Assembly: GCA_002928515.1 (NCBI GenBank)
Contig: PERI01000001.1
Span: forward strand, 186,001 to 250,000
DNA: 64,000 nucleotides
From: Hyphomicrobium sp.
Lineage (GTDB): Bacteria; Pseudomonadota; Alphaproteobacteria; Rhizobiales; Hyphomicrobiaceae
Reading direction: 5' to 3'
Shown: positions 42,995 through 52,271 of the stretch, piece after piece
Position numbering within the stretch: position 1 is the first letter of the stretch
Layout: each line of letters begins with the position of its first letter
Notes under the pieces: generated by a model
The model's database searches: none
What the model saw: only the letters and a program-made list of their open reading frames with translations
Told to the model about the DNA's origin: nothing
Program-made: the position numbers and the translations under genes

Positions 42995-43549
42995 TTGTAG
43001 AGTGTTGCAGGCAATTCCCGGCTGAATGGGGGCCATCTGCAACTTGTGCGAGCGTCAGAGCGAGACCCAAGGGTCAATGCCCTTTTCTTCTCTGGACCGG
43101 CCCCTTATGGACCGGCAGCAGACTTTGAACGGCGCGTGGCAGCAATGGATAGGGCTGCCCGAGGGAGCGTCATTCTGGTCCCGGCTTAACAGCTCTATGG
43201 ACCTGTCCAAACCTTCCCGCACATTTTTTACAGCGAACGTTTCGTCCGTGCCGACGTCAGCGAGCCCGTGTGCTGGCGACCTGTGCGGTTTGACGCTGTG
43301 GAATAATCCTTGCCTGACATCGCAAGGCGAATGCGGACAATTGGAAGATGGAGTGCTTCATGCAGATGCGCTGTCACCGGCCAACCTTCAATCAACGACC
43401 AGGAGGCATGAACGGGGCGCAAGCGCCCAAGCGCAATTCACGCTGGTTATACCTTCTCTGGCGACAACGCCACAAACATCCCCCAAGTAGAACTTGACTG
43501 GGCCCCGTGCTGGGGCCGGTGTGACGTGCCCTAGCTACGCTGGAATATC

Positions 43550-43580
43550 AAAGGCCGACTGTTTCAGTCGGCCTTTTTTT
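43550..43580 (+). terminator. Strong intrinsic terminator with no recognised gene upstream
   Basis: Twelve-base perfect stem AAAGGCCGACTG (43550-43561) and CAGTCGGCCTTT (43565-43576), loop TTT, and seven T in a row to 43580. It faces the convergent amidase gene. Confidence 0.93.
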
Positions 43581-43581
43581 G

Positions 43582-43613
43582 TTCAGTATTTTGCTGCTTC
43601 AGTATTTTGCTGC
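43582..43613. repeat. Tandem 16-base direct repeat, two copies
   Basis: TTCAGTATTTTGCTGC at 43582-43597 and again at 43598-43613, head to tail, between the terminator and the end of the amidase gene. Confidence 0.85.
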
Positions 43614-43627
43614 TCAGGAGGGCAACT

Positions 43628-44941
43628 TTACATTGGCAAATGAGCAACCTGATTACCGAAATAATTGTCGATGGCGCTGACAATGGATTCGCCGACTTTT
43701 TTACGCCACGCATCGGAATTCAGGTTGTCTGCGTCCTGCCGGTTGGTGACATAGGCAAGCTCGATCAAAACTGAAGGAAACTGCGCGGTTTTTAAGACGC
43801 GGAATGCGGCTTGCTGATCGGGGTTATGGCGCATCGGCGTGCTCTCGCCCATCGTGTCGATGATAGATTTTGCAAATACGCTGGTGCGCTCTTGAGTGCG
43901 CTCAAGGTCGCGTTCGGCTAAATCGGTCAGCATATCTCGAACTGTGTCGATATCGCCGTTTGATTGTTTCACGGTGTCGATTTCATTGGCAGACAGAACG
44001 TTGCTGCCGGCTGCGCCCTTGGCCGATCGTTGTAGGTCTTTGGCAACGCGGTCTTTCAATGTGAAAATCGTAGCGCCGCGCGCTGACGATTTCGCATAGT
44101 CGGCATGGATGGCAATGAACAAGTTCGCGTTATTTCTCTCGCCGAATTCGAGACGATCGTCCAACTCGACGAAAACATCTTTCTCGCGCGTCATGAGAAC
44201 TTTGTAGCGTCCAGTTTTTTCAAGTAAATCGCGCAAAACATGTCCGAATGAGAGCACAACCTGTTTCTCAATCGTGCCGTATTTCATTGCGCCGGTATCG
44301 GTTCCACCATGACCTGGGTCGAGAACGATGACCGGCTTGAAGGCTTTTGCAGCGCGTGCCTTCGGGCTTTGAGCGCGACGCGGCGTTGGCGGCTGTATGC
44401 TCGATGTATCCAGCGACAGTGGTATCGAAGACAATGACGCTTTGCTCGTAGATTTAACGGCTGCAGAAACGGGAATGATATCGAGCGCTAATCGGAATTG
44501 TCCGTTCGCTTCTTTTTCAATCTTTGCACCTTCAACGATAACGGGTTGCGTTACGTCGATGACGATGCGTGTCTTTCCAGGTGCTGCCAAACCACCGCGA
44601 AACGATTTGACAATACCAACGACATTTTTTTCCGTCTGCTCGGGTAGCCGTAATTTTACATCGGGAAGTTCGACGACAACACGGTTTGGGTTGGAGAGCG
44701 AAAAAACCTGATACTCAACCTTGCGGTCCAGCCCCACGACAAAACGTGTGCGAAGTGTTGGCGCTTCAGGTTTGGAATCGAGAGCCGCGACAGCAAGTCT
44801 ATTTTGGTGAGCTGTCGTGGGGTGCGTTGATGGCTTCGAGGATGTTTGACGCACAGCATCTGCTGCGCTCGCTGACCCACTGAGCGCCAGAAAAATAATA
44901 ACAAACACGCGATACAGCGTGTTCAAATTCCCAAAACCCAT
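43628..44941 (-). CDS. amiC: N-acetylmuramoyl-L-alanine amidase (AMIN plus Amidase_3)
   Basis: 437 residues: a signal peptide (to about 26), an AMIN domain (about 55-165) that binds septal peptidoglycan, and a zinc amidase domain (about 205-430). The zinc ligands are in DPGHGG, the Glu of TIEKQ and AIHAD; the catalytic Glu is in VLIELAYVTN. It cleaves the bond between muramic acid and the stem peptide during cell separation. An insert between the ligands (VAKDLQRSAKGAAGSN region) probably forms the autoinhibitory helix known in AmiC-type enzymes. Confidence 0.93.
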   Translation of the reverse strand: MGFGNLNTLYRVFVIIFLALSGSASAADAVRQTSSKPSTHPTTAHQNRLAVAALDSKPEAPTLRTRFVVGLDRKVEYQVFSLSNPNRVVVELPDVKLRLPEQTEKNVVGIVKSFRGGLAAPGKTRIVIDVTQPVIVEGAKIEKEANGQFRLALDIIPVSAAVKSTSKASLSSIPLSLDTSSIQPPTPRRAQSPKARAAKAFKPVIVLDPGHGGTDTGAMKYGTIEKQVVLSFGHVLRDLLEKTGRYKVLMTREKDVFVELDDRLEFGERNNANLFIAIHADYAKSSARGATIFTLKDRVAKDLQRSAKGAAGSNVLSANEIDTVKQSNGDIDTVRDMLTDLAERDLERTQERTSVFAKSIIDTMGESTPMRHNPDQQAAFRVLKTAQFPSVLIELAYVTNRQDADNLNSDAWRKKVGESIVSAIDNYFGNQVAHLPM

Positions 44942-45118
44942 GCTTCAAACCCCCGTCGACGCAGTGTTAACAACTGTGCCGGACCAATACAATTTGCCTG
45001 GGGATGATGGCGAATTGACGGTCCGGGCCGGGCAACCTTAGGGTTATCGGCGACTTAGGGTTAATCCGAGGTAAACGCCTCTAGAATTTGGGAAATCGGG
45101 GCGCACAGACGGCGGCAG

Positions 45119-45589
45119 TTAGCGTTGTTGAGGTTCGTCCCAGCGATCGCGTGCTACGTCATCGGACTGACGGGCATCGACCCACTGACCTTTGCCGTCC
45201 TTCGTCACTTCCTTTTTCCAGAAAGGCGCTCGGGTTTTGAGGTAGTCCATGAGAAATGCGCATCCGTCAAAAGCGTCTTGTCGGTGCGGCGCTGTCGCAA
45301 TGACAAGTACAATATTGTTGCCTGGGGTTAGTTCACCGACACGGTGGACGATCCGCACGGTGGAGAGCTGAAATCTTTCATACGCTGCTTTGGCAATGGT
45401 AGTGAGTTCAGTTTCGGTCATGCCAGGGTAGTGTTCAAGCGTCATGGACTGAAGCGGACGACCGTCAACTTCGCCTCGCACTTTGCCGATGAATGTTGCG
45501 ACTGCGCCAATGCCGAGATTGTCTTTGGTCGCGCTGTCAATTTCGGCGGAGGTATCGAAATCGGCGGTTTGGATGGTTACTGAAATCAC
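45119..45589 (-). CDS. moaE: Molybdopterin synthase catalytic subunit
   Basis: 156 residues with GAVATFIGKVRGEVDGR near the N-terminus, MTLEHYPGMTE, the conserved VGELTPGNNIVLV and the active-site Lys region APFWKKEV. MoaE with MoaD converts precursor Z to molybdopterin. The start is GTG 45589, five bases after GGAGG, one base after the moaD stop; this gives the normal family length, while the frame is open much further upstream. Confidence 0.94.
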   Translation of the reverse strand: MISVTIQTADFDTSAEIDSATKDNLGIGAVATFIGKVRGEVDGRPLQSMTLEHYPGMTETELTTIAKAAYERFQLSTVRIVHRVGELTPGNNIVLVIATAPHRQDAFDGCAFLMDYLKTRAPFWKKEVTKDGKGQWVDARQSDDVARDRWDEPQQR

Positions 45590-45590
45590 T

Positions 45591-45872
45591 TCAACCTCCG
45601 GTGACGGGAGGAAAAAAACCGATTTCGCGAGCTGTGCCGATCTGTGAACTTGATTGGGCATGTATGTGATCGATCGCGATACGGATGACATCGGGTTTCG
45701 CAAAGGCCAATTCGTATTCCGGTCCGCGCGTGCGCAACCAAGCGATGAGGTCATCGACGGTTACGATCTGCGTGGGTAACGTCAGAACTTCTTCGCTGCG
45801 TCCAATGCGTTCGCGAATCCAAGCGAAATAACGCAATGTCATCTGGCGATTTTGCGAAGTAGTTGCTGGCAT
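45591..45872 (-). CDS. moaD: Molybdopterin synthase sulfur-carrier subunit
   Basis: 93 residues, ubiquitin-like, ending in the double Gly (PPVTGG) that is thiocarboxylated to carry sulfur. RYFAWIRERIGRSEE near the start is typical. ATG 45872 lies five bases after the pgsA stop, and GAGGAG of the pgsA end serves as ribosome-binding site. The pgsA-moaD-moaE order is common in Hyphomicrobiales. Confidence 0.94.
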   Translation of the reverse strand: MPATTSQNRQMTLRYFAWIRERIGRSEEVLTLPTQIVTVDDLIAWLRTRGPEYELAFAKPDVIRIAIDHIHAQSSSQIGTAREIGFFPPVTGG

Positions 45873-45876
45873 GCCC

Positions 45877-46464
45877 TCACTCCTCAATGGCGTGATGAAT
45901 AGCTGCCTTGAGATAATCATAGCCCGTGACAAGTGTCAGAAGGGCAGCGAGCCAAAGCATGACCATACCCAGTTCGCTCGCCCCTGGAATAAAGCGATCC
46001 GCGGCTGGGCCCACGATCAACAGTGCAAGCGCGATGAACTGCAATGCGGTTTTCCATTTGGCCAATTGCGTGACGTGAACCTTGACATTCAGTTCGGCTA
46101 AAAATTCGCGCAAACCCGATACCAGGATTTCTCGCGACAGGATGATGAGGGCTGCCCAAATCGACCAGCCTGCAATCGTGCCCGCATACACAAGCAAAAG
46201 TAACGTGGCGCCGACCAATAGTTTATCCGCGATCGGATCGAGCATGCGTCCGAGATTGGATTGCTGCTGCCAAATGCGCGCCAAATAGCCATCGAGCCAG
46301 TCGGTGATGCACGCCACGACAAAAATCGCGAAAGCCATCCAGCGCGCAGCATCGCCGACGCCAAAAAAAAGCACCGCCGCCAAAATGAACACGGCCACGA
46401 TGCGGCCATACGTCAAAATGTTCGGTAAGTTCGTCGAAATACTGCGTCGTGCCACTTGATCCAT
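45877..46464 (-). CDS. pgsA: CDP-diacylglycerol-glycerol-3-phosphate 3-phosphatidyltransferase
   Basis: 195 residues, about five membrane helices, with the complete CDP-alcohol phosphotransferase motif DGYLAR, eight residues, GRMLDPIAD (near residues 62-84). It makes phosphatidylglycerophosphate, the precursor of phosphatidylglycerol and cardiolipin. It leads the operon with moaD and moaE. Confidence 0.95.
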   Translation of the reverse strand: MDQVARRSISTNLPNILTYGRIVAVFILAAVLFFGVGDAARWMAFAIFVVACITDWLDGYLARIWQQQSNLGRMLDPIADKLLVGATLLLLVYAGTIAGWSIWAALIILSREILVSGLREFLAELNVKVHVTQLAKWKTALQFIALALLIVGPAADRFIPGASELGMVMLWLAALLTLVTGYDYLKAAIHHAIEE

Positions 46465-46489
46465 GATCCTGGCTAACCGCTGGCTTGGG

Positions 46490-46515
46490 GCCGCGTCAAT
46501 GGGGCGTGACGCGGC
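46490..46515. terminator. Hairpin between the MscS-type channel gene and pgsA
   Basis: Nine-base perfect arms GCCGCGTCA (46490-46498) and TGACGCGGC (46507-46515). A T-rich stretch follows only on the plus strand, so its strength for the minus-strand genes is uncertain. Confidence 0.4.
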
Positions 46516-46533
46516 GCTTTTCTTCGGTGAACG

Positions 46534-49002
46534 TTAAGCGTCCATGGGGACCGGTGCGGCTTGTGGTTGGGGCGCGGTTGGAACTTCAATTTGCGCGTTG
46601 CGTAAGGCCTCGAAAACTGCGATCCGCAACTCGGATTGGACCCTCAAACCGCGCGTGATATCGGGAAGTAATACGCGCAGAGAATAGTCTGTTGCGGTGG
46701 CCGAGTAGCCCTCAAAAACAGCCAGAGGGGCTGGTTCGCGCAAAATATCGGGGTTCTTTTTTGCACATTCGTTAAGGACTGCCAGCACCTTTCGCGGGTC
46801 AGCATTGGGACCGGCATTGAATTTCAAGACCACGCGGCCAAGGGCATTGCGGTGGGTCCAATTCAAAACGCGACCGGTCACGAGTTCAGAGTTGGGTACG
46901 ATGAGGCTCGCGCGGTCGAACGTCTCAATTTCCGTCGAGCGAACCGAGATGCGCTTTACATTGCCTTGTTCGTTTCCGACGACGACCCAGTCGCCGACTT
47001 TGATCGGGCGCTCGATGAGCAAGATCAAACCTGAAACGAAGTTATTGACGATCGACTGCAAGCCAAAGCCGATACCGACGGACAGAGCGCCAGCCACGAT
47101 GGCAAGACTGGTGATATCAAAACCAGCATAAGAGATCGCAACGATGGCCGCTAAACCGGTTCCTGCATAGCCGACAGTTGTGTCGATCGAATTGGCAATG
47201 CCAGGGTCCATGCGCGGTTGGATGAGGATATTTTCGCGTAAGCGACGTTGAACGAGGCGTGTTGCGAGCAGCAAAGCCACGAACAAAATGATGCCGAGCA
47301 AAATTCTAAAAAGCGAAATCTTGAACTGGCCGATTTCGAAACCGAAAAACAGCGATTTGAACCAGTCTCGAATATCGGCGCCGGAAAATCCCCATTGCAG
47401 CAAAAGTACCGGCAGTGTGATCATCAACACGCCGATGGAAAGAATACTTTCTGTGACCCATGCGAGCTGGCGACGACGGACATCGTCGAAACCCGCTTGT
47501 TTTTCCAGGAATATGCTGACGCCTGTGCGCTGCTTATCGTTCTCGCGTGTGAAGGCACGGATGGCTAAGAACAACAATGTGCCTACGAGCGCCACGACGC
47601 CGGTCATGACAATTTGCTGCGCCAGGAAGCGGCCGAGAGCGACGTAGCCCAATAGGCACGCAACGATGATGGCGGCTGCTGCTATCCATAGTGGGAATTT
47701 TAGCCAGCGCGGCTCATTGCGTCGCACGGCAATGACTTCGCCAGTGTCGTTGATGGACTCGAACGGTGTCAGCAAAAGTGCCATCAGCACGCCTGCAAAG
47801 GCGACCGAAGCGATCAACGACTGCACGACGCTCATGGACAGCGGGAAGTAGAGAATTTGGCTGAAGGCCGAGAAGAATAAGTCGGCTGCGTATATGGCTG
47901 CGAGAATTTGCAGCAAACGGCAAATCCTTCGTGCGCTTCGATTGGATAGCGCAACGAGACGACGTTCGGGTTGGGATGGTGCGAATACGGCCGACAACAG
48001 AGATGCGACGAGGATGAAAACCAAAGCGGCTCTGAAGAGCGCCACGCCTGTCGGTGCGGCTGTTGGGTAGTAGAGAAGCCCTAAATAATCGAGCCCTGCA
48101 TAAAGTAGAAAAGCTGTTGCTACGCCTGGAATAGCGCGGGCCGGTGCTATCCAAGATGCGGATGCAGCGCGCTGAAAGAAAGTGGGAACCGGTGCATTTG
48201 GCTCTGGGCGATAGCGCGTCATGCGCGCGACGAGGGCCTTGAGTAACAGATAAAGGGCTGCGGCCGCGGCAAGCAAAACCGTGAAGTTGGCTTTCTGACG
48301 ATCGATTGCCGATAGCCAGTCATTGGTATTGTATTTAACGCGCCACGACACACCCGGGGCATCACGCACCAAGCTTTTCCACAAATCGGGGAAAAGCGGG
48401 CTGGTCATGCGCTCGGTCAAGCTGCGCACAAACAATTGCAGTCTGAGGTCGGTTATTTTGTCGATGGCTTGCCGGGCGCGCCACCATGTGACTTCGAGTG
48501 TCTTGATCGCGCCGCCCAACTCGGAGGCTTCAGCGGCAAGTCGCGCGCGCTCAGCGGCAGCAGTTGGCGCTTCAGGGGCTGCGTCTTTTTCTGGTGCCGG
48601 TCCGAGTTGATCGATTTGATTTTGAATGTCGCCGAGACGAGGACGCAGGCTATCGGCCGTGCGGGTAGTTTTTGATATCACTTCGTCGATTTGGTCACGT
48701 AAACGGCCAAGATCGGTATCAACGCTCGTAATTGCCGTGAGCGATTTTTCTGCGCCTTCCATCGTGCCGACGACAGTGTTGATTGTGTCATTCACTTCTG
48801 GAGGCAGAACTTTAACAGCGGGCGCTGTAACCGGTGGTGTCGGTGCTGGTGTATCCGTCGTGGGTGCCGCTGCGGGCGCAGCAGGCTCAACAGGCGCAGT
48901 TTCGACAGGTGCTGGTGCAGCAGGTTGTTGTGCCTGTGCGGCAAAGCTCGATATGCAAGCTATGAGAGCAAGACTAGCGACTGCGGATCTCAGTTTGAGC
49001 AA
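46534..49002 (-). CDS. Large MscS-family mechanosensitive channel (DUF3772 type)
   Basis: 822 residues: a signal peptide (1-24), a Pro/Ala-rich stretch, a periplasmic helical domain of DUF3772 type (about 70-235), about ten membrane helices, and a C-terminal MscS core with the pore helix GALSVGIGFGLQSIVNNFVSG and IERPIKVGDWVVVGNEQGNV. It should open on hypo-osmotic shock. It sits between uvrC and pgsA, which are often adjacent in related genomes. Confidence 0.9.
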   Translation of the reverse strand: MLKLRSAVASLALIACISSFAAQAQQPAAPAPVETAPVEPAAPAAAPTTDTPAPTPPVTAPAVKVLPPEVNDTINTVVGTMEGAEKSLTAITSVDTDLGRLRDQIDEVISKTTRTADSLRPRLGDIQNQIDQLGPAPEKDAAPEAPTAAAERARLAAEASELGGAIKTLEVTWWRARQAIDKITDLRLQLFVRSLTERMTSPLFPDLWKSLVRDAPGVSWRVKYNTNDWLSAIDRQKANFTVLLAAAAALYLLLKALVARMTRYRPEPNAPVPTFFQRAASASWIAPARAIPGVATAFLLYAGLDYLGLLYYPTAAPTGVALFRAALVFILVASLLSAVFAPSQPERRLVALSNRSARRICRLLQILAAIYAADLFFSAFSQILYFPLSMSVVQSLIASVAFAGVLMALLLTPFESINDTGEVIAVRRNEPRWLKFPLWIAAAAIIVACLLGYVALGRFLAQQIVMTGVVALVGTLLFLAIRAFTRENDKQRTGVSIFLEKQAGFDDVRRRQLAWVTESILSIGVLMITLPVLLLQWGFSGADIRDWFKSLFFGFEIGQFKISLFRILLGIILFVALLLATRLVQRRLRENILIQPRMDPGIANSIDTTVGYAGTGLAAIVAISYAGFDITSLAIVAGALSVGIGFGLQSIVNNFVSGLILLIERPIKVGDWVVVGNEQGNVKRISVRSTEIETFDRASLIVPNSELVTGRVLNWTHRNALGRVVLKFNAGPNADPRKVLAVLNECAKKNPDILREPAPLAVFEGYSATATDYSLRVLLPDITRGLRVQSELRIAVFEALRNAQIEVPTAPQPQAAPVPMDA

Positions 49003-49141
49003 GGGCTTACAACCTGGTTTTGGGATAAGACGTGCGGACTAGGTGCTGACGGAGGATGATTTTTCAATGACGGTTTCATAGCGCAGAAATGAGGCAATCA
49101 ATATAGCTGCGTGGCCATGAAATGCGTGGATTTTTCCTGCG

Positions 49142-51094
49142 TCATCCTGCGCGTTCGTGGAAATAATCGTAGATTTTTTGTGCCATTTCTTCGGAAACGC
49201 CGTTGACGGCCTTGAGATCTTCGATGCCAGCGCGCGATACCGCTTTTGCAGAACCAAAGTGATTTAAGAGCGCGCGTTTTCGCGTTGGACCGATGCCATC
49301 GATATCATCCAGTGGATTAGCGCTCAGTGCTTTTGAGCGTTTGGCGCGATGTGTGCCAATTGCAAATCGGTGGGCTTCGTCGCGCAAGCGTTGAATAAAA
49401 TACAAAACCGGGTCGCGCGCTTCGAGCATCGTAGAGCGCGGTTGGCCCGGGATATGAAAATGTTCGCGACCTGCGTCGCGATCCGGGCCTTTCGCGACAC
49501 CGATCAATTGCACGCCAGTGACGCCGAGGTCAGCAAAGACCTGTTCGGCAACGGCAAGCTGGCCTGCGCCGCCATCGATTAAGACGACATCTGGAGTGGA
49601 TGGAAATTCGCGGTCGTCAATAATTGCGGGATCGTCACCGGTGCTCGTTTCTGGTTCAGCCGAAACTGTTGTCGGCAATTCCATCATGCGCTTGAAACGG
49701 CGCGTCAGGACTTCGCGCATCATCGCATAATCATCACCCGGGGCGATGTCGGGCGATTTGATATTGAATTTCCGATATTGGCCTTTGACGAAGCCTTCCG
49801 GTCCAGCCACGATCATAGCGCCGACGGCGTTGGTGCCTGAGATATGGCTGTTATCGAACACTTCAATACGCCTTGGCACGACCGGCAATTGGAAGCGTTC
49901 CGCTATGCCTTCAAGCAAACGCGATTGCGATGAGGTTTCAGCAAGTTTTCGGCCTAGTGCTTCGCGCGCATTGGCAAGTGCATGATCGACGAGGCCGGAT
50001 TTGGTGCCGCGTGATGGCACACGGATATCGACTTTGCGTTCGGCTTTGGTCGAGAGCGCTTCAATCAAAAGCGCCCGATTTGGGATCTCGTGTGATAGCA
50101 AAATCAAACGCGGGATGGGTTTATCGTCGTAGAACTGTGCGATGAAACTATCGAGCACCTCGTCAACAGGGAGCGATCTGTCAGCCTTTGGATAGTAGGC
50201 GCGGTTACCCCAGTTCTGCCCCGTGCGAAAGAAGAAAACTTGAATGCACGTTTGTCCGCCATCTTGATGCGCGGCAAACACGTCAGCTTCTTCCACGCCT
50301 TCTGGATTGATCGCTTGGTCGGCTGTTACATGCGCCAGTGCCCACAGCCGATTGCGGAATTTGGCGGCGGCTTCGAAATCGAGATCGTCAGATGCTTGCG
50401 TCATCAGCCGCTGATACATTTCGCGCACGTTTTGACTTTCCCCGCGCAGAAAGCGAACTGATTCATCAACGAGTTTATCGTATTCTTCGCGTGTGATTTC
50501 GCCGGTGCACGGAGCCGAGCAGCGCTTGATTTGATAGAGCAGACAAGGTCTCGTGCGCGTGTCATAGACACTGTTGGAGCAGGTTCGCAAAAGAAACGCG
50601 CGCTGCAGCATCGTGATCGTTCTATTGACGGCGCCGGCCGATGCGAACGGCCCGAAGTAATCACCTTTGCGGCTGCGCGCACCACGATGCTTCGTGACTT
50701 GTGCGGCCTCGTGATCGCGTGCAATCAAAATGTAAGGAAACGACTTGTCGTCGCGCATCAAAACGTTGAAGCGCGGTCGAAAGCGTTTGATGAGATTGGC
50801 TTCGAGAAGCAGCGCTTCGGCTTCTGTTTTGACGGATACAAATTCCATCGCAGCGGTTGCAGTGATCATGCGCGAGATGCGATTGGTGTGGCCTGAAATG
50901 CGAGCATAATTTGAGACGCGCGCTTTGAGCGACCGCGCTTTTCCGACATAGATCACGTCGCCTGCGGTATCGAGCATGCGATAGACACCAGGCGAATTCG
51001 GCAGCAATTTTAGATAGCCTGCGATCACGCTTGCACCGACCTGGGGTCGCGCATCTGGCTCTTGAGCATTTGTATCTGGCGACTTGTCGTTCAT
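49142..51094 (-). CDS. uvrC: Excinuclease ABC subunit C
   Basis: 650 residues: an N-terminal GIY-YIG nuclease ([20 protein letters not shown], about 34-53), a Cys-rich linker ([16 protein letters not shown]), a UvrB-interacting UVR motif, the RNase H-like second nuclease with [10 protein letters not shown] and [10 protein letters not shown], and two helix-hairpin-helix motifs at the C-terminus. It makes both incisions in nucleotide excision repair. The start is set at ATG 51094; ATG 51136 is possible and neither has a clear ribosome-binding site. Confidence 0.95.
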   Translation of the reverse strand: MNDKSPDTNAQEPDARPQVGASVIAGYLKLLPNSPGVYRMLDTAGDVIYVGKARSLKARVSNYARISGHTNRISRMITATAAMEFVSVKTEAEALLLEANLIKRFRPRFNVLMRDDKSFPYILIARDHEAAQVTKHRGARSRKGDYFGPFASAGAVNRTITMLQRAFLLRTCSNSVYDTRTRPCLLYQIKRCSAPCTGEITREEYDKLVDESVRFLRGESQNVREMYQRLMTQASDDLDFEAAAKFRNRLWALAHVTADQAINPEGVEEADVFAAHQDGGQTCIQVFFFRTGQNWGNRAYYPKADRSLPVDEVLDSFIAQFYDDKPIPRLILLSHEIPNRALLIEALSTKAERKVDIRVPSRGTKSGLVDHALANAREALGRKLAETSSQSRLLEGIAERFQLPVVPRRIEVFDNSHISGTNAVGAMIVAGPEGFVKGQYRKFNIKSPDIAPGDDYAMMREVLTRRFKRMMELPTTVSAEPETSTGDDPAIIDDREFPSTPDVVLIDGGAGQLAVAEQVFADLGVTGVQLIGVAKGPDRDAGREHFHIPGQPRSTMLEARDPVLYFIQRLRDEAHRFAIGTHRAKRSKALSANPLDDIDGIGPTRKRALLNHFGSAKAVSRAGIEDLKAVNGVSEEMAQKIYDYFHERAG

Positions 51095-51228
51095 GGCGGC
51101 AACTATTGGCGTCGGACGGGGCCGGTCAAGGCGCATGACAGGTTGTCTGCCACAAAATCACCATCTCGCGGGCGCGTTTTAACTTCTTGTAATGGCGATA
51201 TAAGATGTTTGGGGCCGAGGGGGATTGT

Positions 51229-52248
51229 ATGCGTAACTTGGTGGCTCGCGCCGCACTTATCGCAGGCACCGTGATGCTGGCGCTTTCTGGGTCGATGCTA
51301 TCGGTTCAACATACCGCATCTGCCGCGGGCAAACAGAAAAAAGAGCGCGCTGGTCAGCGTGCAGAAAAGCCGTTTTCCAAAAGCGAAGAGTTGCTCGCAT
51401 GGATCAACGGCTATCGTCTCAAGCCTGAGCCTCGACGATTGCCACTTGCCGTGCAAGCGATGTCGGCATTCGCTGTGACGCGCGATATGGATCAGGCGGG
51501 CGTTTATATCGGATTCACTGCGGGCGTGCTTGGAGCCAACCCTGAAACGGCCGAAACTTTGGTCGAAAAAATGTTTCCTTTGCCGTCCGAAGATCAGGTC
51601 TTGCTGATTAAAGCGATCGCTTATTCTGGATTGGAAGATTGGAAATCGCTGCTGACTAAGTTTGTCGAGCGTATGCCAGCGCGAAAAGTTTTGATCGACA
51701 AGTTTTTATTTGGAAATAAGCCCGTGTTGGCTGATTTGCCGTTGGCCGAAGATCAATCCGTTATTGATCTCAACTGGGGCTATTATTTTGCAACGGGCTC
51801 CGAAGCGCCCGTGCGTCGCATCGTTCAAGTTTTGGCCTATTCTTCTGACAAGAACGAAGTCGAGAAACTGACAATCGGGGCGATGGCGAAATGGACATTA
51901 GCGCAGAATGCCTCGCGCGATAGCGACCTACTCATGATGCTGAAAGGTTTTGCTTCTGAGGAAGTCGCGAGTGTGCGCGTGCCATTGAACGAGGTCATTG
52001 AAGGTGCAGAAACGCTTGAGCTTGGCAAGATCAGGCGACAAGCGTTGGCCTCGATTGAGGAACTCAAAGTCAAAGGCCCTGAGAAAGTGCGCAATTATAA
52101 TTGGTGGGGGCAGACGGGTCAGACCGTGTTAGCCTTAGGGTGCGTTGCTGCGAGCGCCACGGGTCAAGTCGGTTTCGGTATTCCGTGTGTCGTCGGTGGG
52201 GCGCTATCGACAGCGGCGCTGAAATACTTTTCACCGGCAGCGCAATAA
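51229..52248 (+). CDS. Exported helical protein of unknown function
   Basis: 339 residues: a signal peptide to about residue 32, then a mostly helical domain (about 55-300) and a hydrophobic, glycine-rich C-terminal stretch (VLALGCVAASATGQVGFGIP) that could insert in a membrane. ATG 51229 follows GAGGGGG (51217-51223). No motif recognised. Tail to tail with the glucosaminidase-domain gene. Confidence 0.7.
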   Translation: MRNLVARAALIAGTVMLALSGSMLSVQHTASAAGKQKKERAGQRAEKPFSKSEELLAWINGYRLKPEPRRLPLAVQAMSAFAVTRDMDQAGVYIGFTAGVLGANPETAETLVEKMFPLPSEDQVLLIKAIAYSGLEDWKSLLTKFVERMPARKVLIDKFLFGNKPVLADLPLAEDQSVIDLNWGYYFATGSEAPVRRIVQVLAYSSDKNEVEKLTIGAMAKWTLAQNASRDSDLLMMLKGFASEEVASVRVPLNEVIEGAETLELGKIRRQALASIEELKVKGPEKVRNYNWWGQTGQTVLALGCVAASATGQVGFGIPCVVGGALSTAALKYFSPAAQ

Positions 52249-52271
52249 AAAATTCGCTTATGTCGGTCGAT

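Larger units (their letters stand above)
42995..43627 (+). other. Unexplained 633-base region ending in a strong terminator
   Basis: No recognised gene. A 154-codon plus-strand frame (43026-43490) is open but its product is low in complexity and resembles nothing I know. A shorter frame, 43360-43497 (45 residues, basic, with RWLYLLWRQR), has GGAG six bases before its ATG. A GC hairpin (43501-43517) and a strong terminator (43550-43580) follow. So a plus-strand transcript, coding or not, probably ends here. RNase P RNA, tmRNA and SRP RNA signatures are not seen. Confidence 0.5.

Noticed and set aside
43026-43490. 154-codon plus-strand open frame as a firm gene
   Set aside because: No ribosome-binding site, odd composition and no recognisable domain. 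Kept only as one option for the unexplained region.
42995-43580. RNase P RNA, tmRNA or SRP RNA
   Set aside because: The conserved core sequences of these RNAs (such as the GAGGAAAGTCC block of RNase P RNA or the GGAAG SRP loop) are not present.
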